Shown here: in pieces, positions 16,466 through 24,959 of the stretch
Layout: every line of letters begins with the position of its first letter
Numbering within the stretch: position 1 is the stretch's first letter
Assembly: GCF_000238915.1 (NCBI RefSeq)
Contig: NZ_BAEG01000091.1
Location: 57,133 to 121,132, forward strand
Source of the DNA: Arthrobacter globiformis NBRC 12137
GTDB taxonomy: Bacteria > Actinomycetota > Actinomycetes > Actinomycetales > Micrococcaceae
Reading direction: 5' to 3'
DNA: 64,000 nucleotides
Notes under the pieces: generated by a model
What the model saw: only the letters and a program-made list of their open reading frames with translations
Databases searched by the model: none
Told to the model about the DNA's origin: nothing
Position numbers and translations under genes: made by a program

Positions 16466-17830
16466 TCAGCGGGCTGCGCGGACCATGCCGAGCAGGCGAC
16501 CGAAGATGGCCTCACCGTCGTCGGCGATGCCGTCGTGGTGGAACTCTCCGGTTTCCCAGGTCTTCAGCTTGCGGACAGCGGTGGCGGTCTCCATGGAGAG
16601 CCCGTGGTCCACGTAAATATCGTGGCGGTAGACGGCGGCGGCCGCCGGCACGATGTTGGCGGCCAATTGGGCCGTGTCGTAGAGCGGCTTCCAGTCAGCC
16701 TTGGCCGCCAGCAGTTCCGCCACATCCTTGAGTGGACTCAGGGCGGGATCCTGCTCGAAGTACCAGGGGTAGACCATCTCGCCGGTCAGGAGTATCTCGG
16801 CAGCGTCCGGGCTGAACTCGGGGAACTCTTCAAGGATCCGCCAGGCCGCCCAGCCCGTGGCCGTGCCCTGGCCGTAGATGGATTCGTGCATTAGCGCGTA
16901 CAGGGGGTTGGCTGCGCGCGAGACCAGGCCGCGGACCTGCTCCAGGAACGGGTCTGAGAGCCGTGGACCTTCTGGTGTCTCCACGAAGGCGTCCTCCAGC
17001 AGGTTGTGCAGGTTGTCCACCCGGGTGTTCCCGCCGAGGAAGGATCCCACCATCTGGAACCTTTCCACGGTGAGGGGGGACCCGTCGGGGAGTTGTTCCG
17101 CCGTGCTGCGAAGATGATTGGTGACCCGGTTTACGGTTTCCCGGTCCTCGGGGTACCAGCCGAAGTATTCTGCGTTGCGGGCTGCCACCCGCTTAAAGGT
17201 CTCGCGGTAGACCCGGTCGGGGGACCCGGTCAGCGGAGCAAGCCCGCCGGTGATCAGCACCTCGCGGAGGCCGGTGGGCGCGAACGACAGGTAGGTCAGC
17301 GCGCAGAAGCCGCCGTAGCTCTGCCCGTAGACGGTCCACGGCTCGGCACCGAGAGCCTGGCGGATGAGCTCGGCGTCGGCAACGATCGAGTCGGCACGGA
17401 AGTGCTCGAGGTACCTCGCTTGTGCCGCCGCATCCCCACGCAGCGGCAGGGTGTTGCGGTCAATGGGGGAGGACAGCCCGGTTCCCCGCTGGTCCAGCAT
17501 CAAAATGCGGAAGTCCTTTGCAGCTGCCTTGCTCCAGCCGCCCAGAGACGCGAAGCGGTTGCCCCGCCCGCCGGGGCCGCCCTGCAGGTACAGGATCCAC
17601 GGCAGGTCAGCCGCCTCGGCCTCGCTGTGCTCGGCGGACACATACTCGCGGGCGAAGACTGTGATGGTCTCTGCCCCGTCTTCCCCATCTTCCCCGTCCG
17701 GGCCGGCAAAATGGTCCAGCGGTAGCGTGAAGTAGTGTTCCGCCGTGCGCATGCCGCGGAACTTGTGCCGGGCACGGACTGTATGGAACGGGTCCTTGCG
17801 CACAGTGGTGTCCAGCGTTGCCTCAGCCAT
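16466..17830 (-). CDS. Alpha/beta hydrolase, proline iminopeptidase-like (S33)
   Basis: This protein of about 454 residues has the S33 layout: oxyanion strand LYLQGGPGGRGN (about residue 85), DQRGTGLSS (about 117), and nucleophile elbow GQSYGGF (about 170). It would release N-terminal Pro or other residues from peptides, or hydrolyse small esters or amides. Family members are cytoplasmic, and no signal peptide is seen. An Asp/Glu-rich insertion (GEDGEDGAE) lies near residue 50. The ATG at 17830 overlaps the stop of the upstream GNAT gene by 8 bp, so the two form a coupled operon. The 3' end is served by the terC terminator from the other side. Confidence 0.87.
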   Translation of the reverse strand: MAEATLDTTVRKDPFHTVRARHKFRGMRTAEHYFTLPLDHFAGPDGEDGEDGAETITVFAREYVSAEHSEAEAADLPWILYLQGGPGGRGNRFASLGGWSKAAAKDFRILMLDQRGTGLSSPIDRNTLPLRGDAAAQARYLEHFRADSIVADAELIRQALGAEPWTVYGQSYGGFCALTYLSFAPTGLREVLITGGLAPLTGSPDRVYRETFKRVAARNAEYFGWYPEDRETVNRVTNHLRSTAEQLPDGSPLTVERFQMVGSFLGGNTRVDNLHNLLEDAFVETPEGPRLSDPFLEQVRGLVSRAANPLYALMHESIYGQGTATGWAAWRILEEFPEFSPDAAEILLTGEMVYPWYFEQDPALSPLKDVAELLAAKADWKPLYDTAQLAANIVPAAAAVYRHDIYVDHGLSMETATAVRKLKTWETGEFHHDGIADDGEAIFGRLLGMVRAAR

Positions 17831-18323
17831 GGACACCGGCCTCGCTGCGGCTGCCGAATTCGGCCAGCGCCGTTCCGGTCAGCCGGAACGTGGACCATTC
17901 CTCCATGGGGAACGCACCGAGCTTCCGGTAGAAGTTGATGGACGGTTCGTTCCAGTCCAGGACGCTCCATTCGACGCGCGCGTAGCCACGTTCGACGGCG
18001 GTCGCCGCCAGATGCTGCAAAAGGGCCTTCCCGTGGCCCTCGCCGCGTGCCTCAGGGGTGACGTAGAGGTCCTCCAGGTAGATCCCGTGGACGCCCTCCC
18101 AGGTTGAGTAGTTCAGGAACCAGAGTGCGAAGCCACGCACCTCGCCGTCCTCGTTCTCGGCCATATTGGCATACACGCGCGGGTCGCTGCCGAAGAGCAC
18201 CTCGGTGAGCATCTCGGGGGTGTTGCGGACGGCCTCCGGCTCCTTTTCGTAGACAGCCAGCTCGTGGATCAGCTGCAGGATTACGGGAACGTCGGCGGGT
18301 GTGGCAGGACGGATTACACTCAT
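17823..18323 (-). CDS. GNAT acetyltransferase, diamine (SSAT)-like
   Basis: This is a 166-residue single GNAT domain. IRPATPADVPVILQLI is the N-terminal strand-helix. YLEDLYVTPEARGEGHGKAL (about residues 80-100) is the acetyl-CoA pyrophosphate loop with the R-G-x-G-x-G/A pattern. VLDWNEPSINFYRKLGA is the C-terminal motif shared with spermidine/spermine and thialysine acetyltransferases. Polyamine or diamine acetylation is a reasonable guess, not proven. Its leaderless -10 lies 7 nt before the ATG. It is the first gene of a two-gene operon with the S33 hydrolase. It is divergent from the phosphopantetheinyl transferase gene. Confidence 0.85.
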   Translation of the reverse strand: MSVIRPATPADVPVILQLIHELAVYEKEPEAVRNTPEMLTEVLFGSDPRVYANMAENEDGEVRGFALWFLNYSTWEGVHGIYLEDLYVTPEARGEGHGKALLQHLAATAVERGYARVEWSVLDWNEPSINFYRKLGAFPMEEWSTFRLTGTALAEFGSRSEAGVHG

Positions 18324-18330
18324 GGGTTCG

Positions 18331-18336
18331 AGCTTA
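18331..18336 (-). promoter_or_regulatory. -10 element of the GNAT/hydrolase operon (leaderless)
   Basis: On the minus strand TAAGCT ends 7 nt before ATG 18323, with no Shine-Dalgarno sequence. Confidence 0.6.
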
Positions 18337-18410
18337 CTGCGTCCGGGCTTGCCGGATCAGGCCAGCGGCATGCCGGCAGGATGCCGGCTGCGTATAGGCT
18401 GTTGATTCCA

Positions 18411-19205
18411 ATGACCTATCAACAGTGCAGCGACCCTTCCGGAGACGGTGTGCAAATGCCGGCAGACCCGGATATTAGCCGGCTTCTTCTGGCTGCGGTC
18501 AATCTGTCCGCCGTCGACCTTGGCCAGTCCGACACGTTGGAGGAGAACGAGCGTCAGCGGGCGGCGTCATTCGGCTCGGGGATTCAGCGGGACAGGTTCC
18601 TGGCCGGGCGCATTGCGTTGCGTCGCCACGCTGCCGAGGCGGCTGGGACCGGGGCCGGAGCACTGCGGGCCGACTACGTCTGCCGGGAGTGCACCCGGGA
18701 CGACCATGTGCATGGAATGCCCCGGTACCAGGCCGGCCCTTCCGGGCAGACCGTCCTGGCGAGCCTGAGCCGCGCGGGGGACTGGTGCCTCCTGGCCGCG
18801 ACAACCGACGAACAGGTGCTGGGAGTCGGTGTGGACCTCGAGGGCAGCACCGCCGCAGGTTTCGACGGGTTCGGACAAGTTGCACTTTCGGCGCGGGAGC
18901 GGGAACTGCTGGAGAGTGTGGAGCCGGCGCTCCGGCCCGGCCTCCAGACACGCCTGTGGACACGCAAGGAGGCAGTACTCAAAGCCCTCGGCAGGGGGTT
19001 GGCGGCCATCGATCCGAGCCTCGTGGACGTTGCCGGTCCCGTTCCGCTGCTGCCGGCCTTTCTGCAGGATCCGGGCGTGCCTGTGGTGGGGGACCGTGAT
19101 GGCGGCTGCCGTCGTTGGCTGGTCGAGGCCGTGAATCCGGGCTCAGTGGGGCTGCCGGATTCCTTCACTGCGGTAGTGGCATTGGTCATGCAGCCTCGGC
19201 GTTAG
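18411..19205 (+). CDS. 4'-phosphopantetheinyl transferase, Sfp type
   Basis: This 264-residue enzyme transfers phosphopantetheine from CoA to the serine of carrier domains. The two Mg/CoA motifs are present: VGVDLEG (about residue 140) and LWTRKEAVLKALGRGLA (about 183-199). Spacing and length fit the Sfp/EntD class rather than AcpS. TAGGCT at 18395-18400 is a likely -10, giving a leader of only a few nucleotides to ATG 18411. A second possible start is ATG 18456, which has GGAG nearby. It lies about 1.6 kb upstream of an operon encoding four carrier domains, separated by one minus-strand gene, and is the obvious candidate to activate them. Confidence 0.87.
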   Translation: MTYQQCSDPSGDGVQMPADPDISRLLLAAVNLSAVDLGQSDTLEENERQRAASFGSGIQRDRFLAGRIALRRHAAEAAGTGAGALRADYVCRECTRDDHVHGMPRYQAGPSGQTVLASLSRAGDWCLLAATTDEQVLGVGVDLEGSTAAGFDGFGQVALSARERELLESVEPALRPGLQTRLWTRKEAVLKALGRGLAAIDPSLVDVAGPVPLLPAFLQDPGVPVVGDRDGGCRRWLVEAVNPGSVGLPDSFTAVVALVMQPRR

Positions 19206-19226
19206 ACCGCAGCCCCGGGCCCGCCG

Positions 19227-20363
19227 TCAGTCAGGGCGAGGCAGCATCGCGAAGGCAACCGTCACATAGCCCAAGGCACCCGCCATCTCGTGCAGCAACT
19301 GCCGGTCGATGTTTGAAATGTCGTCGCAAGCCCTGTGGTAGCACGGATCGTGCTCGTTGTTCTCAACGCCGCCGAACTCCTGGACCTGTTCTGCCGTCTT
19401 CCCGTCTTCGTCTCCGGTGAACAGACCGCCCGAGGGGATGCCGGCTTTCAGGAAGGGATCGTAGTCGGAGTCGCCATCTTCAAATTCCGTGGGCTCGGTC
19501 GCCAATCCATTCTGAGCGAAATAGTCCAGGAAGGTGCGCTCGATTACGTCCGAGCCGGCCGGACCGACAACTCCGAAGCTTGAGCCATCACCGTCGTGGA
19601 CGAACCGTCCGCCGTTGGGCGATGCGACCATATCCAGGTTCAGGTTCAGCATGGTCTGCGTGTTTTCCTGGATGCTGAGCGAGTCTACATAGTGTTTGGA
19701 GCCCAGCAGATCCACCTCTTCGGCGCCCCAGAAAGCGAAACGCACCCGGTTCTTCGGCTGAATGCCCGTTTCGGTTATCCAGCGGGCCGTTTCGAGGAGG
19801 GCGGCCACACCGCTGCCGTTGTCATTGATTCCGGGGCCCCTACGGACAGAGTCCAAGTGCCCGCCCACCACGATGGTGTGGGTCGGGTCGCCCGCGGTAT
19901 CCGCAAGGATATTGAAAGTCTCGACGTCAGCGTCGTCATCCCGATAGGTAAACACCTGCCGGACGGGCTTGTACCCGGCTGCGCGCAGCTGTTCCTCCAC
20001 GTACCGGGCTGAGGCTTCATAGCCCGACGTGCCGGAAGCACGGTTTCCTCCCGCGCCGTCCGCGACCTTCTGCAGTGCCTCGAGGTGCTTCATCAGGTTC
20101 CTGCCGGCGAACGCGGCATGTACCTGGCTGGCCTTTGCCTTCGGTGCGGCGGCGACAGCTTCCGGCGCTGCCGGGGGCCCCGGCTGGTCCGGCTGGGCCG
20201 GTGACTGCGGCGATTTCTCCGCCGGCAAGGTCACGGCCGGTGGCGGCTGGATCGGGTTTCTCGCGGCCGGGGACGAACATGCCGGCAACAGCAGGGCGAG
20301 AGCAGCAATAACGGCTGCTGCTGTGTTCCTTGGGAGCCGGCGCCTCGTGCGGAACGCGTCCAT
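19227..20363 (-). CDS. Lipoprotein M28-family aminopeptidase
   Basis: This 378-residue secreted zinc aminopeptidase is predicted to be lipid-anchored. The signal peptide ends in the lipobox LLPAC at about residue 28. A Pro/Ala linker follows to about residue 80. The M28 catalytic domain shows the metal ligands in VVGGHLDSV (His, Asp), FWGAEEVDLLGS (catalytic Glu and metal ligand) and a late His near NEHDPCYHRACDD. Related enzymes are Streptomyces and Mycobacterium (LpqL) aminopeptidases. It is convergent with the phosphopantetheinyl transferase gene and divergent from the biosynthetic operon. A link to that operon, such as processing of its product, is speculation. Confidence 0.9.
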   Translation of the reverse strand: MDAFRTRRRLPRNTAAAVIAALALLLPACSSPAARNPIQPPPAVTLPAEKSPQSPAQPDQPGPPAAPEAVAAAPKAKASQVHAAFAGRNLMKHLEALQKVADGAGGNRASGTSGYEASARYVEEQLRAAGYKPVRQVFTYRDDDADVETFNILADTAGDPTHTIVVGGHLDSVRRGPGINDNGSGVAALLETARWITETGIQPKNRVRFAFWGAEEVDLLGSKHYVDSLSIQENTQTMLNLNLDMVASPNGGRFVHDGDGSSFGVVGPAGSDVIERTFLDYFAQNGLATEPTEFEDGDSDYDPFLKAGIPSGGLFTGDEDGKTAEQVQEFGGVENNEHDPCYHRACDDISNIDRQLLHEMAGALGYVTVAFAMLPRPD

Positions 20364-20763
20364 GGTTGAAAACTACCGCTTGCTTTGAGACCTCGAAAGG
20401 CTTCCGGCAAGAGTCAGGTAGAGCCCGTCACAAAGCCCGAGGAGTGCAAGTAAGTAAGTACTCACCTGGGTAGGGATGCAGGTACTCGAAGTGGTTGCGG
20501 TGGGCCACGAAACCTGCCTAGGGTCGAAGCAGCAGGTTTGAAGGCTTATCCCGGGGTACTAGCGGTGGGGAAGCCGGGTATTGCTGCTGGGGGAAATAGC
20601 GGTGACCGCAGTGTTCCTTTCGTGCCGCTCTGCGCGGCACTTCTTGAAAAGTGATTCTGGTCCGGACGCAGACGTCCGCCACCCTTCGCACACAAGCTGG
20701 CAGGAACATGGCAGGAACATCCCCAACCCTGACCAAGCTCATGGCAGGGGAACGAGTAAGAAC
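20364..20763. other. Intergenic control region of the biosynthetic operon
   Basis: This 400-bp region holds no convincing gene. It contains tandem TAAG at 20451-20458, two GTACTC hexamers 24 bp apart (20458 and 20482) that could be an operator, and a promoter candidate. It also has two TAGCGGTG octamers near 20560 and 20597. A 7-bp hairpin, GTGCCGC/GCGGCAC, lies at 20622-20640. The predicted leader is about 230 nt. The ribosome binding site before the first gene is poor: AGGGGAA lies about 12 nt from the ATG. Confidence 0.5.
20495..20524 (+). promoter_or_regulatory. Promoter candidate of the biosynthetic operon
   Basis: TTGCGG (20495-20500) and TAGGGT (20519-20524) are spaced by 18 bp. The two GTACTC hexamers lie just upstream. 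Confidence 0.45.
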
Positions 20764-21837
20764 ATGCCGATTATCAAGGATCCGCACCTGTTCAACGAGC
20801 AGAGCCTGTTCGTCGACCTGGAAGGGGTGCTCGGCTGCCGCCTCTATCTGAAGATCGAGGGGTTCAATTTTGCCGGCTCTATCAAGCTCAAGCCCGCGCG
20901 GGAGATGGTTGAGCGCGCCGAGCGGGAGGGGCTGATCGGCCCCGGCTCCATCCTCGTGGAGTCCTCCTCGGGAAACCTCGGCGTCGCGCTCAGCATGATC
21001 GCCGCCAGCAAGGGATACCGCTTCGTGTGTGTTATCGATCCGCGCTGCAATCTGGCAACCCGGCAACTCATGGAGTCGCTCGGGGCACAGGTGGACCTGG
21101 TCACCGAACCGGATCCCGTCGACGGCTTCCTCGGAGCCCGGCTCAACCACGTGCAGGACCTGTGCGCGTCCGACGCGCGGTACATCTGGCTCAACCAATA
21201 CACCAATCCCGGCAACTGGGGCGCGCACTACCGCTGGACTGCCCCCGAGATCTCCAATCAGTTCCCCGAACTGGACGTGCTGTTCGTGGGAGCCGGGACA
21301 ACAGGGACCTTGATGGGTTGCGCGCGGTACTTCCATGAGCACCGGCCCGAAGTCCGGATTGTCGCCGTCGACGCCGCAGGATCAGTTTCGTTCGGCGGCC
21401 AGCCGGCCACCCGCCTGATCCCGGGACTCGGCATGAGCGTGCGGCCGCCGCAGCTCGACGAGTCCTTAATTGATGACGTGGTGATGGTCGAAGAACTGGA
21501 CACGGTGCGCGCCTGCCACCGCCTCGCGGCTGCCGGCTTCATGCTCGGTGGCTCCACCGGGACCGTGGTCCACGGCGCCACGTCCTGGCTCGCCGACCAC
21601 GCCGCCCAGGACCTGACGGCGGCGGCCATCTCCCCGGACATGGGCCGTCCCTACCTGGACACTGTCTACAACCCTGACTGGGTGCACGATCATTTCGGGG
21701 CCGAAGCGCTGGCAACCGCCGATTTGACAGCGGCTCCGGGCCGACGGTCCGACCCGGTGTCGGCAGCACAGCACCCAGCACCCGTACCCGTGGGCAATTA
21801 CGTCGCCACCGCCGCACTAGGGAATTACGTGCAGTGA
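20764..21837 (+). CDS. sbnA: SbnA-like PLP enzyme, N-(2-amino-2-carboxyethyl)-L-glutamate synthase
   Basis: This protein of about 357 residues is a fold-type II PLP enzyme of the cysteine synthase/CBS group. FNFAGSIKLKPA (about residue 36) holds the PLP lysine, SSSGNLGVALS (about 68) is the substrate/phosphate loop, and FVGAGTTGTLMG (about 178) binds the PLP phosphate. AGSIKLK in place of the cysteine synthase GSVKDR motif marks the SbnA branch. That branch condenses O-phospho-L-serine with L-glutamate to give ACEGA, the precursor of L-2,3-diaminopropionate. The start is ATG 20764; upstream codons in frame have no family similarity. The stop overlaps the next gene (GTGA). With the SbnB-like gene at 28572 it forms a complete Dap pathway. 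Confidence 0.9.
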   Translation: MPIIKDPHLFNEQSLFVDLEGVLGCRLYLKIEGFNFAGSIKLKPAREMVERAEREGLIGPGSILVESSSGNLGVALSMIAASKGYRFVCVIDPRCNLATRQLMESLGAQVDLVTEPDPVDGFLGARLNHVQDLCASDARYIWLNQYTNPGNWGAHYRWTAPEISNQFPELDVLFVGAGTTGTLMGCARYFHEHRPEVRIVAVDAAGSVSFGGQPATRLIPGLGMSVRPPQLDESLIDDVVMVEELDTVRACHRLAAAGFMLGGSTGTVVHGATSWLADHAAQDLTAAAISPDMGRPYLDTVYNPDWVHDHFGAEALATADLTAAPGRRSDPVSAAQHPAPVPVGNYVATAALGNYVQ

Positions 21838-24800
21838 AAATGCGTCTCGACAACCTACAGGGCGCTCCGCGTTCCACATCTACCATCAATCCCCCCATTC
21901 CTGAGACAACCGCGGCTCCGGCCGGGAACGGCTCACCAGCCACTCCGGCCAAGGTTACGGCCGTTGCCTTGGAGCGCAGGCTGGCGGATCTTCTCGCATC
22001 TGTGGTGAAGAAGGACGACGTCCCCGTGGACGCCAACTTCTTCTACGAACTGGGCGCGGACTCGCTGGTCATGGCGCAGTTCTGCGCCCGCGTGCGCAAG
22101 CAGCCGGACTTGCCTGCCGTGTCGATCAAGGACATCTACCAGAACCCAACGATCTCGGCGCTGGCCGCGGCCCTGGCACCGGCGGAAGAGGCGTCGGCGA
22201 CGGTGCAGGTGCAGGAACGGTTGGCAGAGGTGCTGTCCGGCGTGCTGGACATGGAGCATGTGCCAGTGGATGCCGATTTCTTCCAGGACCTGGGCGCGGA
22301 CTCGCTGGTCATGGCTAAGTTCTGCGCCCGCGTTCGCAAACAGCCGGACCTGCCCCAGGTGTCCATCAAGGACATCTACCAGAACCCAACGATCTCGGCG
22401 CTGGCCGCGGCCCTGGCACCGGCGGAAGAGGCGCCCGCACAGGTGCAGGTGCAGGACCGGTTGGCGGAGGTGCTGTCCGGCGTGCTCGGCGTCGAGCAGG
22501 TCGCGGTGGGCGATGACTTCTTCCATGACCTGGGCGCGGACTCGCTGGTCATGGCTAAGTTCTGCGCCCGGGTACGCAAACAGCCGGACCTGCCCCAGGT
22601 GTCCATGAAGGAGATCTATAGCAACCCGAATATCTCCGCACTGGCAGCGGCTCTGCAGGTCCCCTCACAGCAGGAACGGCTGCCGGAGTCCTCGCCGGTT
22701 GCGGCTTCGGTGCCGGTGGTTCCTGCGCCCATGGACGCACGGACCTGGGAGTACGTCGCCTGTGGCGCCCTGCAGGTTCTCGTCTATCTTGGCTATTGCC
22801 TCCTTGCTGGCTGGCTCGCGGTCGTGGGCTACCTGTGGATATTCCCGGAAGCGGGGCCGGGTAACCACGATTGGTTGGGCCACGGGATGAACCTGTTGGA
22901 GATCTACCTGCGCTCGATCGCCTTCGCGGGGGCGACGTTCGTGCTGCTAAGTATCCTCCCGGTGGCCGCGAAGTGGATGATCATCGGGCGCTTCCGGCCG
23001 CAGGAGATCCGTATCTGGAGCCTGTCGTACTTCCGGTTCTGGCTGGTCAAGACCCTGATGCGAACCTCACCCCTGTCGCTGATGGCTGGTTCGCCGCTGA
23101 CAACCTTCTATCTGCGGGCCATGGGTGCCAAGGTGGGCCGCAACGTGACGATCCTGACCAAGCGCCTGCCGGTCTGCACCGACCTGCTCACGATCGGGGA
23201 GGGTACGGTGATCCGCAAGGACGTGATCGCAAGCGGCTACCGGGCCCACGGCGGCGTCATCCAGTTGGGCGCGGTGACGCTGGGCCGTGACGTGGTCGTC
23301 GGCGAGGGCAGCATCCTGGACATTAACACGGCTATGGGGGACGGCTCGCAGTTGGGCCACCGGTCCAGTTTGTACGCTGGCCAGGCCGTTCCCCGGGACG
23401 AGCGCTGGCACGGTACGCCGGGCAGGCGCACGGACGTGGACTTCCGCACGGTTGAGGCCACGCCCTACCGGCCCTGGCGCCGGGGATGGTTCGCCTTCAC
23501 TCAGTTTTTGAGTGCGCTCGGGTTGGGCCGGGTCATGCTGACCATAGCCATCGCCCTGGCCGTCCTGGCGTTTCCGCGCGTGGCGGCGCTGTTGGAGCCG
23601 CAGCCGTTGGCGTTCGCTGACTGGTCCTTCTACGCCCACGCTGTTGGCCTCGCCGGCCTGACTGTCTTCGGTGGAACGGTCGCGGCGTTGGTCCTCGTAA
23701 CGACTGTGCCGCGGCTGCTCAACCTCGCTCTGAAGCCCGACACGGTGTATCCGCTGTTCGGCCTGCGTGACGCGGCGGCGCGGGCGGTGACAAGGTTGAG
23801 CAACAATGCCATGCTTGGAGGGTTGTTCGGCGACAGCTCGTATGTTGTGAACTACCTGCGGGCCATCGGGTACGACCTGGGGCAGGTCCAGCAGACCGGT
23901 TCGAACATGGGCACGGTGTTCAAGCACGACAACCCTTTCCTTTCCTCGATCGGCACCGGCACGATGATCGCCGACGCGGTGTCGTTTATGAACGCCGACT
24001 ACTCGCCGACGTCGTTCAAGGTCAGTCGGGCGGCGATCGGCGCGCACAACTTCCTTGGCAACGGCGTTTTCTTCCCGGCCGGGGCAAGGACCGGGGACAA
24101 CTGCCTGCTCGCGACCATGGTGGCGGTCCCCATCGACGGACCGGTGCGCCATGACGTGGGTTTGCTCGGGTCCCCGCCGTTCGAGATCCCCCGCTCGGTC
24201 CTGCGCGATGCCCTGCCCGAGGAACTTACGCACCGTGCGCAGTTCCGGCGGGATTTGGCGGCCAAGAACAGGCACAACCTGCGCACGATGGCCCTCGTGA
24301 TGCTGGTGCGGTGGCTCAACCTCTCGCTGGCCATGATCATCATGTTCGCCGCCCTTGACCTGTCTGACCAGTTCGGTTTCCTTGCCGTGAGCGCGTCGTT
24401 TGTCGTGGTGCTCCTGATTTCCTTGCTTGTCCCCAGCGGCATCGAGCACATCGTGACGCGCTCCGGGCGGCTTCAGCCACAGCTCTGCTCCATCTACTAC
24501 CCATATTTCTGGTGGCACGAGCGGTACTGGAAGCTGCAGATGCCGAGCAGGCAGCTGGGCATCCTGGACGGGACGCCGTTCAAACCGCTGGTCTGGCGTC
24601 TGCTCGGGGTGCGGATCGGGTCCCGGGTCTTCGACGACGGCTGCGCGTTCCCGGAGCGGGGCCTGGTGACGGTCGGCTCCCGCTGCACACTGAACGCCGG
24701 CTCCGCGGTGCAGTGCCATTCCCAGGAGGACGGAATGTTCAAGACCGGCCGCACCGTCCTTGGGGACGGCGTCACGCTCGGCGTCGGCTGCGTTGTCCAC

Positions 24801-24959
24801 TACGGCGTGACCGCAGAAGACGGTGCCGTCGTCACCACCGACTCCTTCGTGATGAAGGGGACGACTCTCCCCCGGGGAACCGTGTGGGGCGGCAACCCGG
24901 CCGAAGAGGCCCCGGCTGCCGCCATGTCCCCCCTCCCGCTGGAAAGGGCCCTGTCATGA
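21834..24959 (+). CDS. Membrane protein with three tandem carrier domains and a Pls/PosA-type terminal region
   Basis: This is a 1041-residue protein. Residues about 43-285 are three carrier domains with the site LGADSLVM; the phosphopantetheine serines are residues 77, 157 and 237, exactly 80 apart. Membrane segments follow at about 304-338 and 360-385, with more pairs near 555-640 and 820-870. Between them lie three regions with hexapeptide-repeat (left-handed beta-helix) character: about 425-530 (VGRNVTILTKRLP), 680-800 (IGAHNFLGNGVFF) and 905-1030 (GDGVTLGVGCVVHYG). This order matches the terminal domain of NRPS proteins such as epsilon-poly-lysine synthetase, where three acyltransferase-like domains couple monomers. 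Usually the domain is fused to an A-T module; here it is separate and carries its own tripled carriers. GTG 21834 overlaps the sbnA stop; ATG 21840 is the alternative start. Confidence 0.82.
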   Translation: MKMRLDNLQGAPRSTSTINPPIPETTAAPAGNGSPATPAKVTAVALERRLADLLASVVKKDDVPVDANFFYELGADSLVMAQFCARVRKQPDLPAVSIKDIYQNPTISALAAALAPAEEASATVQVQERLAEVLSGVLDMEHVPVDADFFQDLGADSLVMAKFCARVRKQPDLPQVSIKDIYQNPTISALAAALAPAEEAPAQVQVQDRLAEVLSGVLGVEQVAVGDDFFHDLGADSLVMAKFCARVRKQPDLPQVSMKEIYSNPNISALAAALQVPSQQERLPESSPVAASVPVVPAPMDARTWEYVACGALQVLVYLGYCLLAGWLAVVGYLWIFPEAGPGNHDWLGHGMNLLEIYLRSIAFAGATFVLLSILPVAAKWMIIGRFRPQEIRIWSLSYFRFWLVKTLMRTSPLSLMAGSPLTTFYLRAMGAKVGRNVTILTKRLPVCTDLLTIGEGTVIRKDVIASGYRAHGGVIQLGAVTLGRDVVVGEGSILDINTAMGDGSQLGHRSSLYAGQAVPRDERWHGTPGRRTDVDFRTVEATPYRPWRRGWFAFTQFLSALGLGRVMLTIAIALAVLAFPRVAALLEPQPLAFADWSFYAHAVGLAGLTVFGGTVAALVLVTTVPRLLNLALKPDTVYPLFGLRDAAARAVTRLSNNAMLGGLFGDSSYVVNYLRAIGYDLGQVQQTGSNMGTVFKHDNPFLSSIGTGTMIADAVSFMNADYSPTSFKVSRAAIGAHNFLGNGVFFPAGARTGDNCLLATMVAVPIDGPVRHDVGLLGSPPFEIPRSVLRDALPEELTHRAQFRRDLAAKNRHNLRTMALVMLVRWLNLSLAMIIMFAALDLSDQFGFLAVSASFVVVLLISLLVPSGIEHIVTRSGRLQPQLCSIYYPYFWWHERYWKLQMPSRQLGILDGTPFKPLVWRLLGVRIGSRVFDDGCAFPERGLVTVGSRCTLNAGSAVQCHSQEDGMFKTGRTVLGDGVTLGVGCVVHYGVTAEDGAVVTTDSFVMKGTTLPRGTVWGGNPAEEAPAAAMSPLPLERALS
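21960..22680 (+). repeat. Three tandem 240-bp carrier-domain repeats
   Basis: Copies repeat in exact 240-bp register; the core from TGGGCGCGGACTCGCTGGTC is at 22051, 22291 and 22531. Copies 1 and 2 share long identical stretches through the linker (Pro-Ala-Glu-Glu-Ala), and copies 2 and 3 are almost identical around the phosphopantetheine site. The similarity at DNA level implies recent duplication or gene conversion. Confidence 0.93.
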
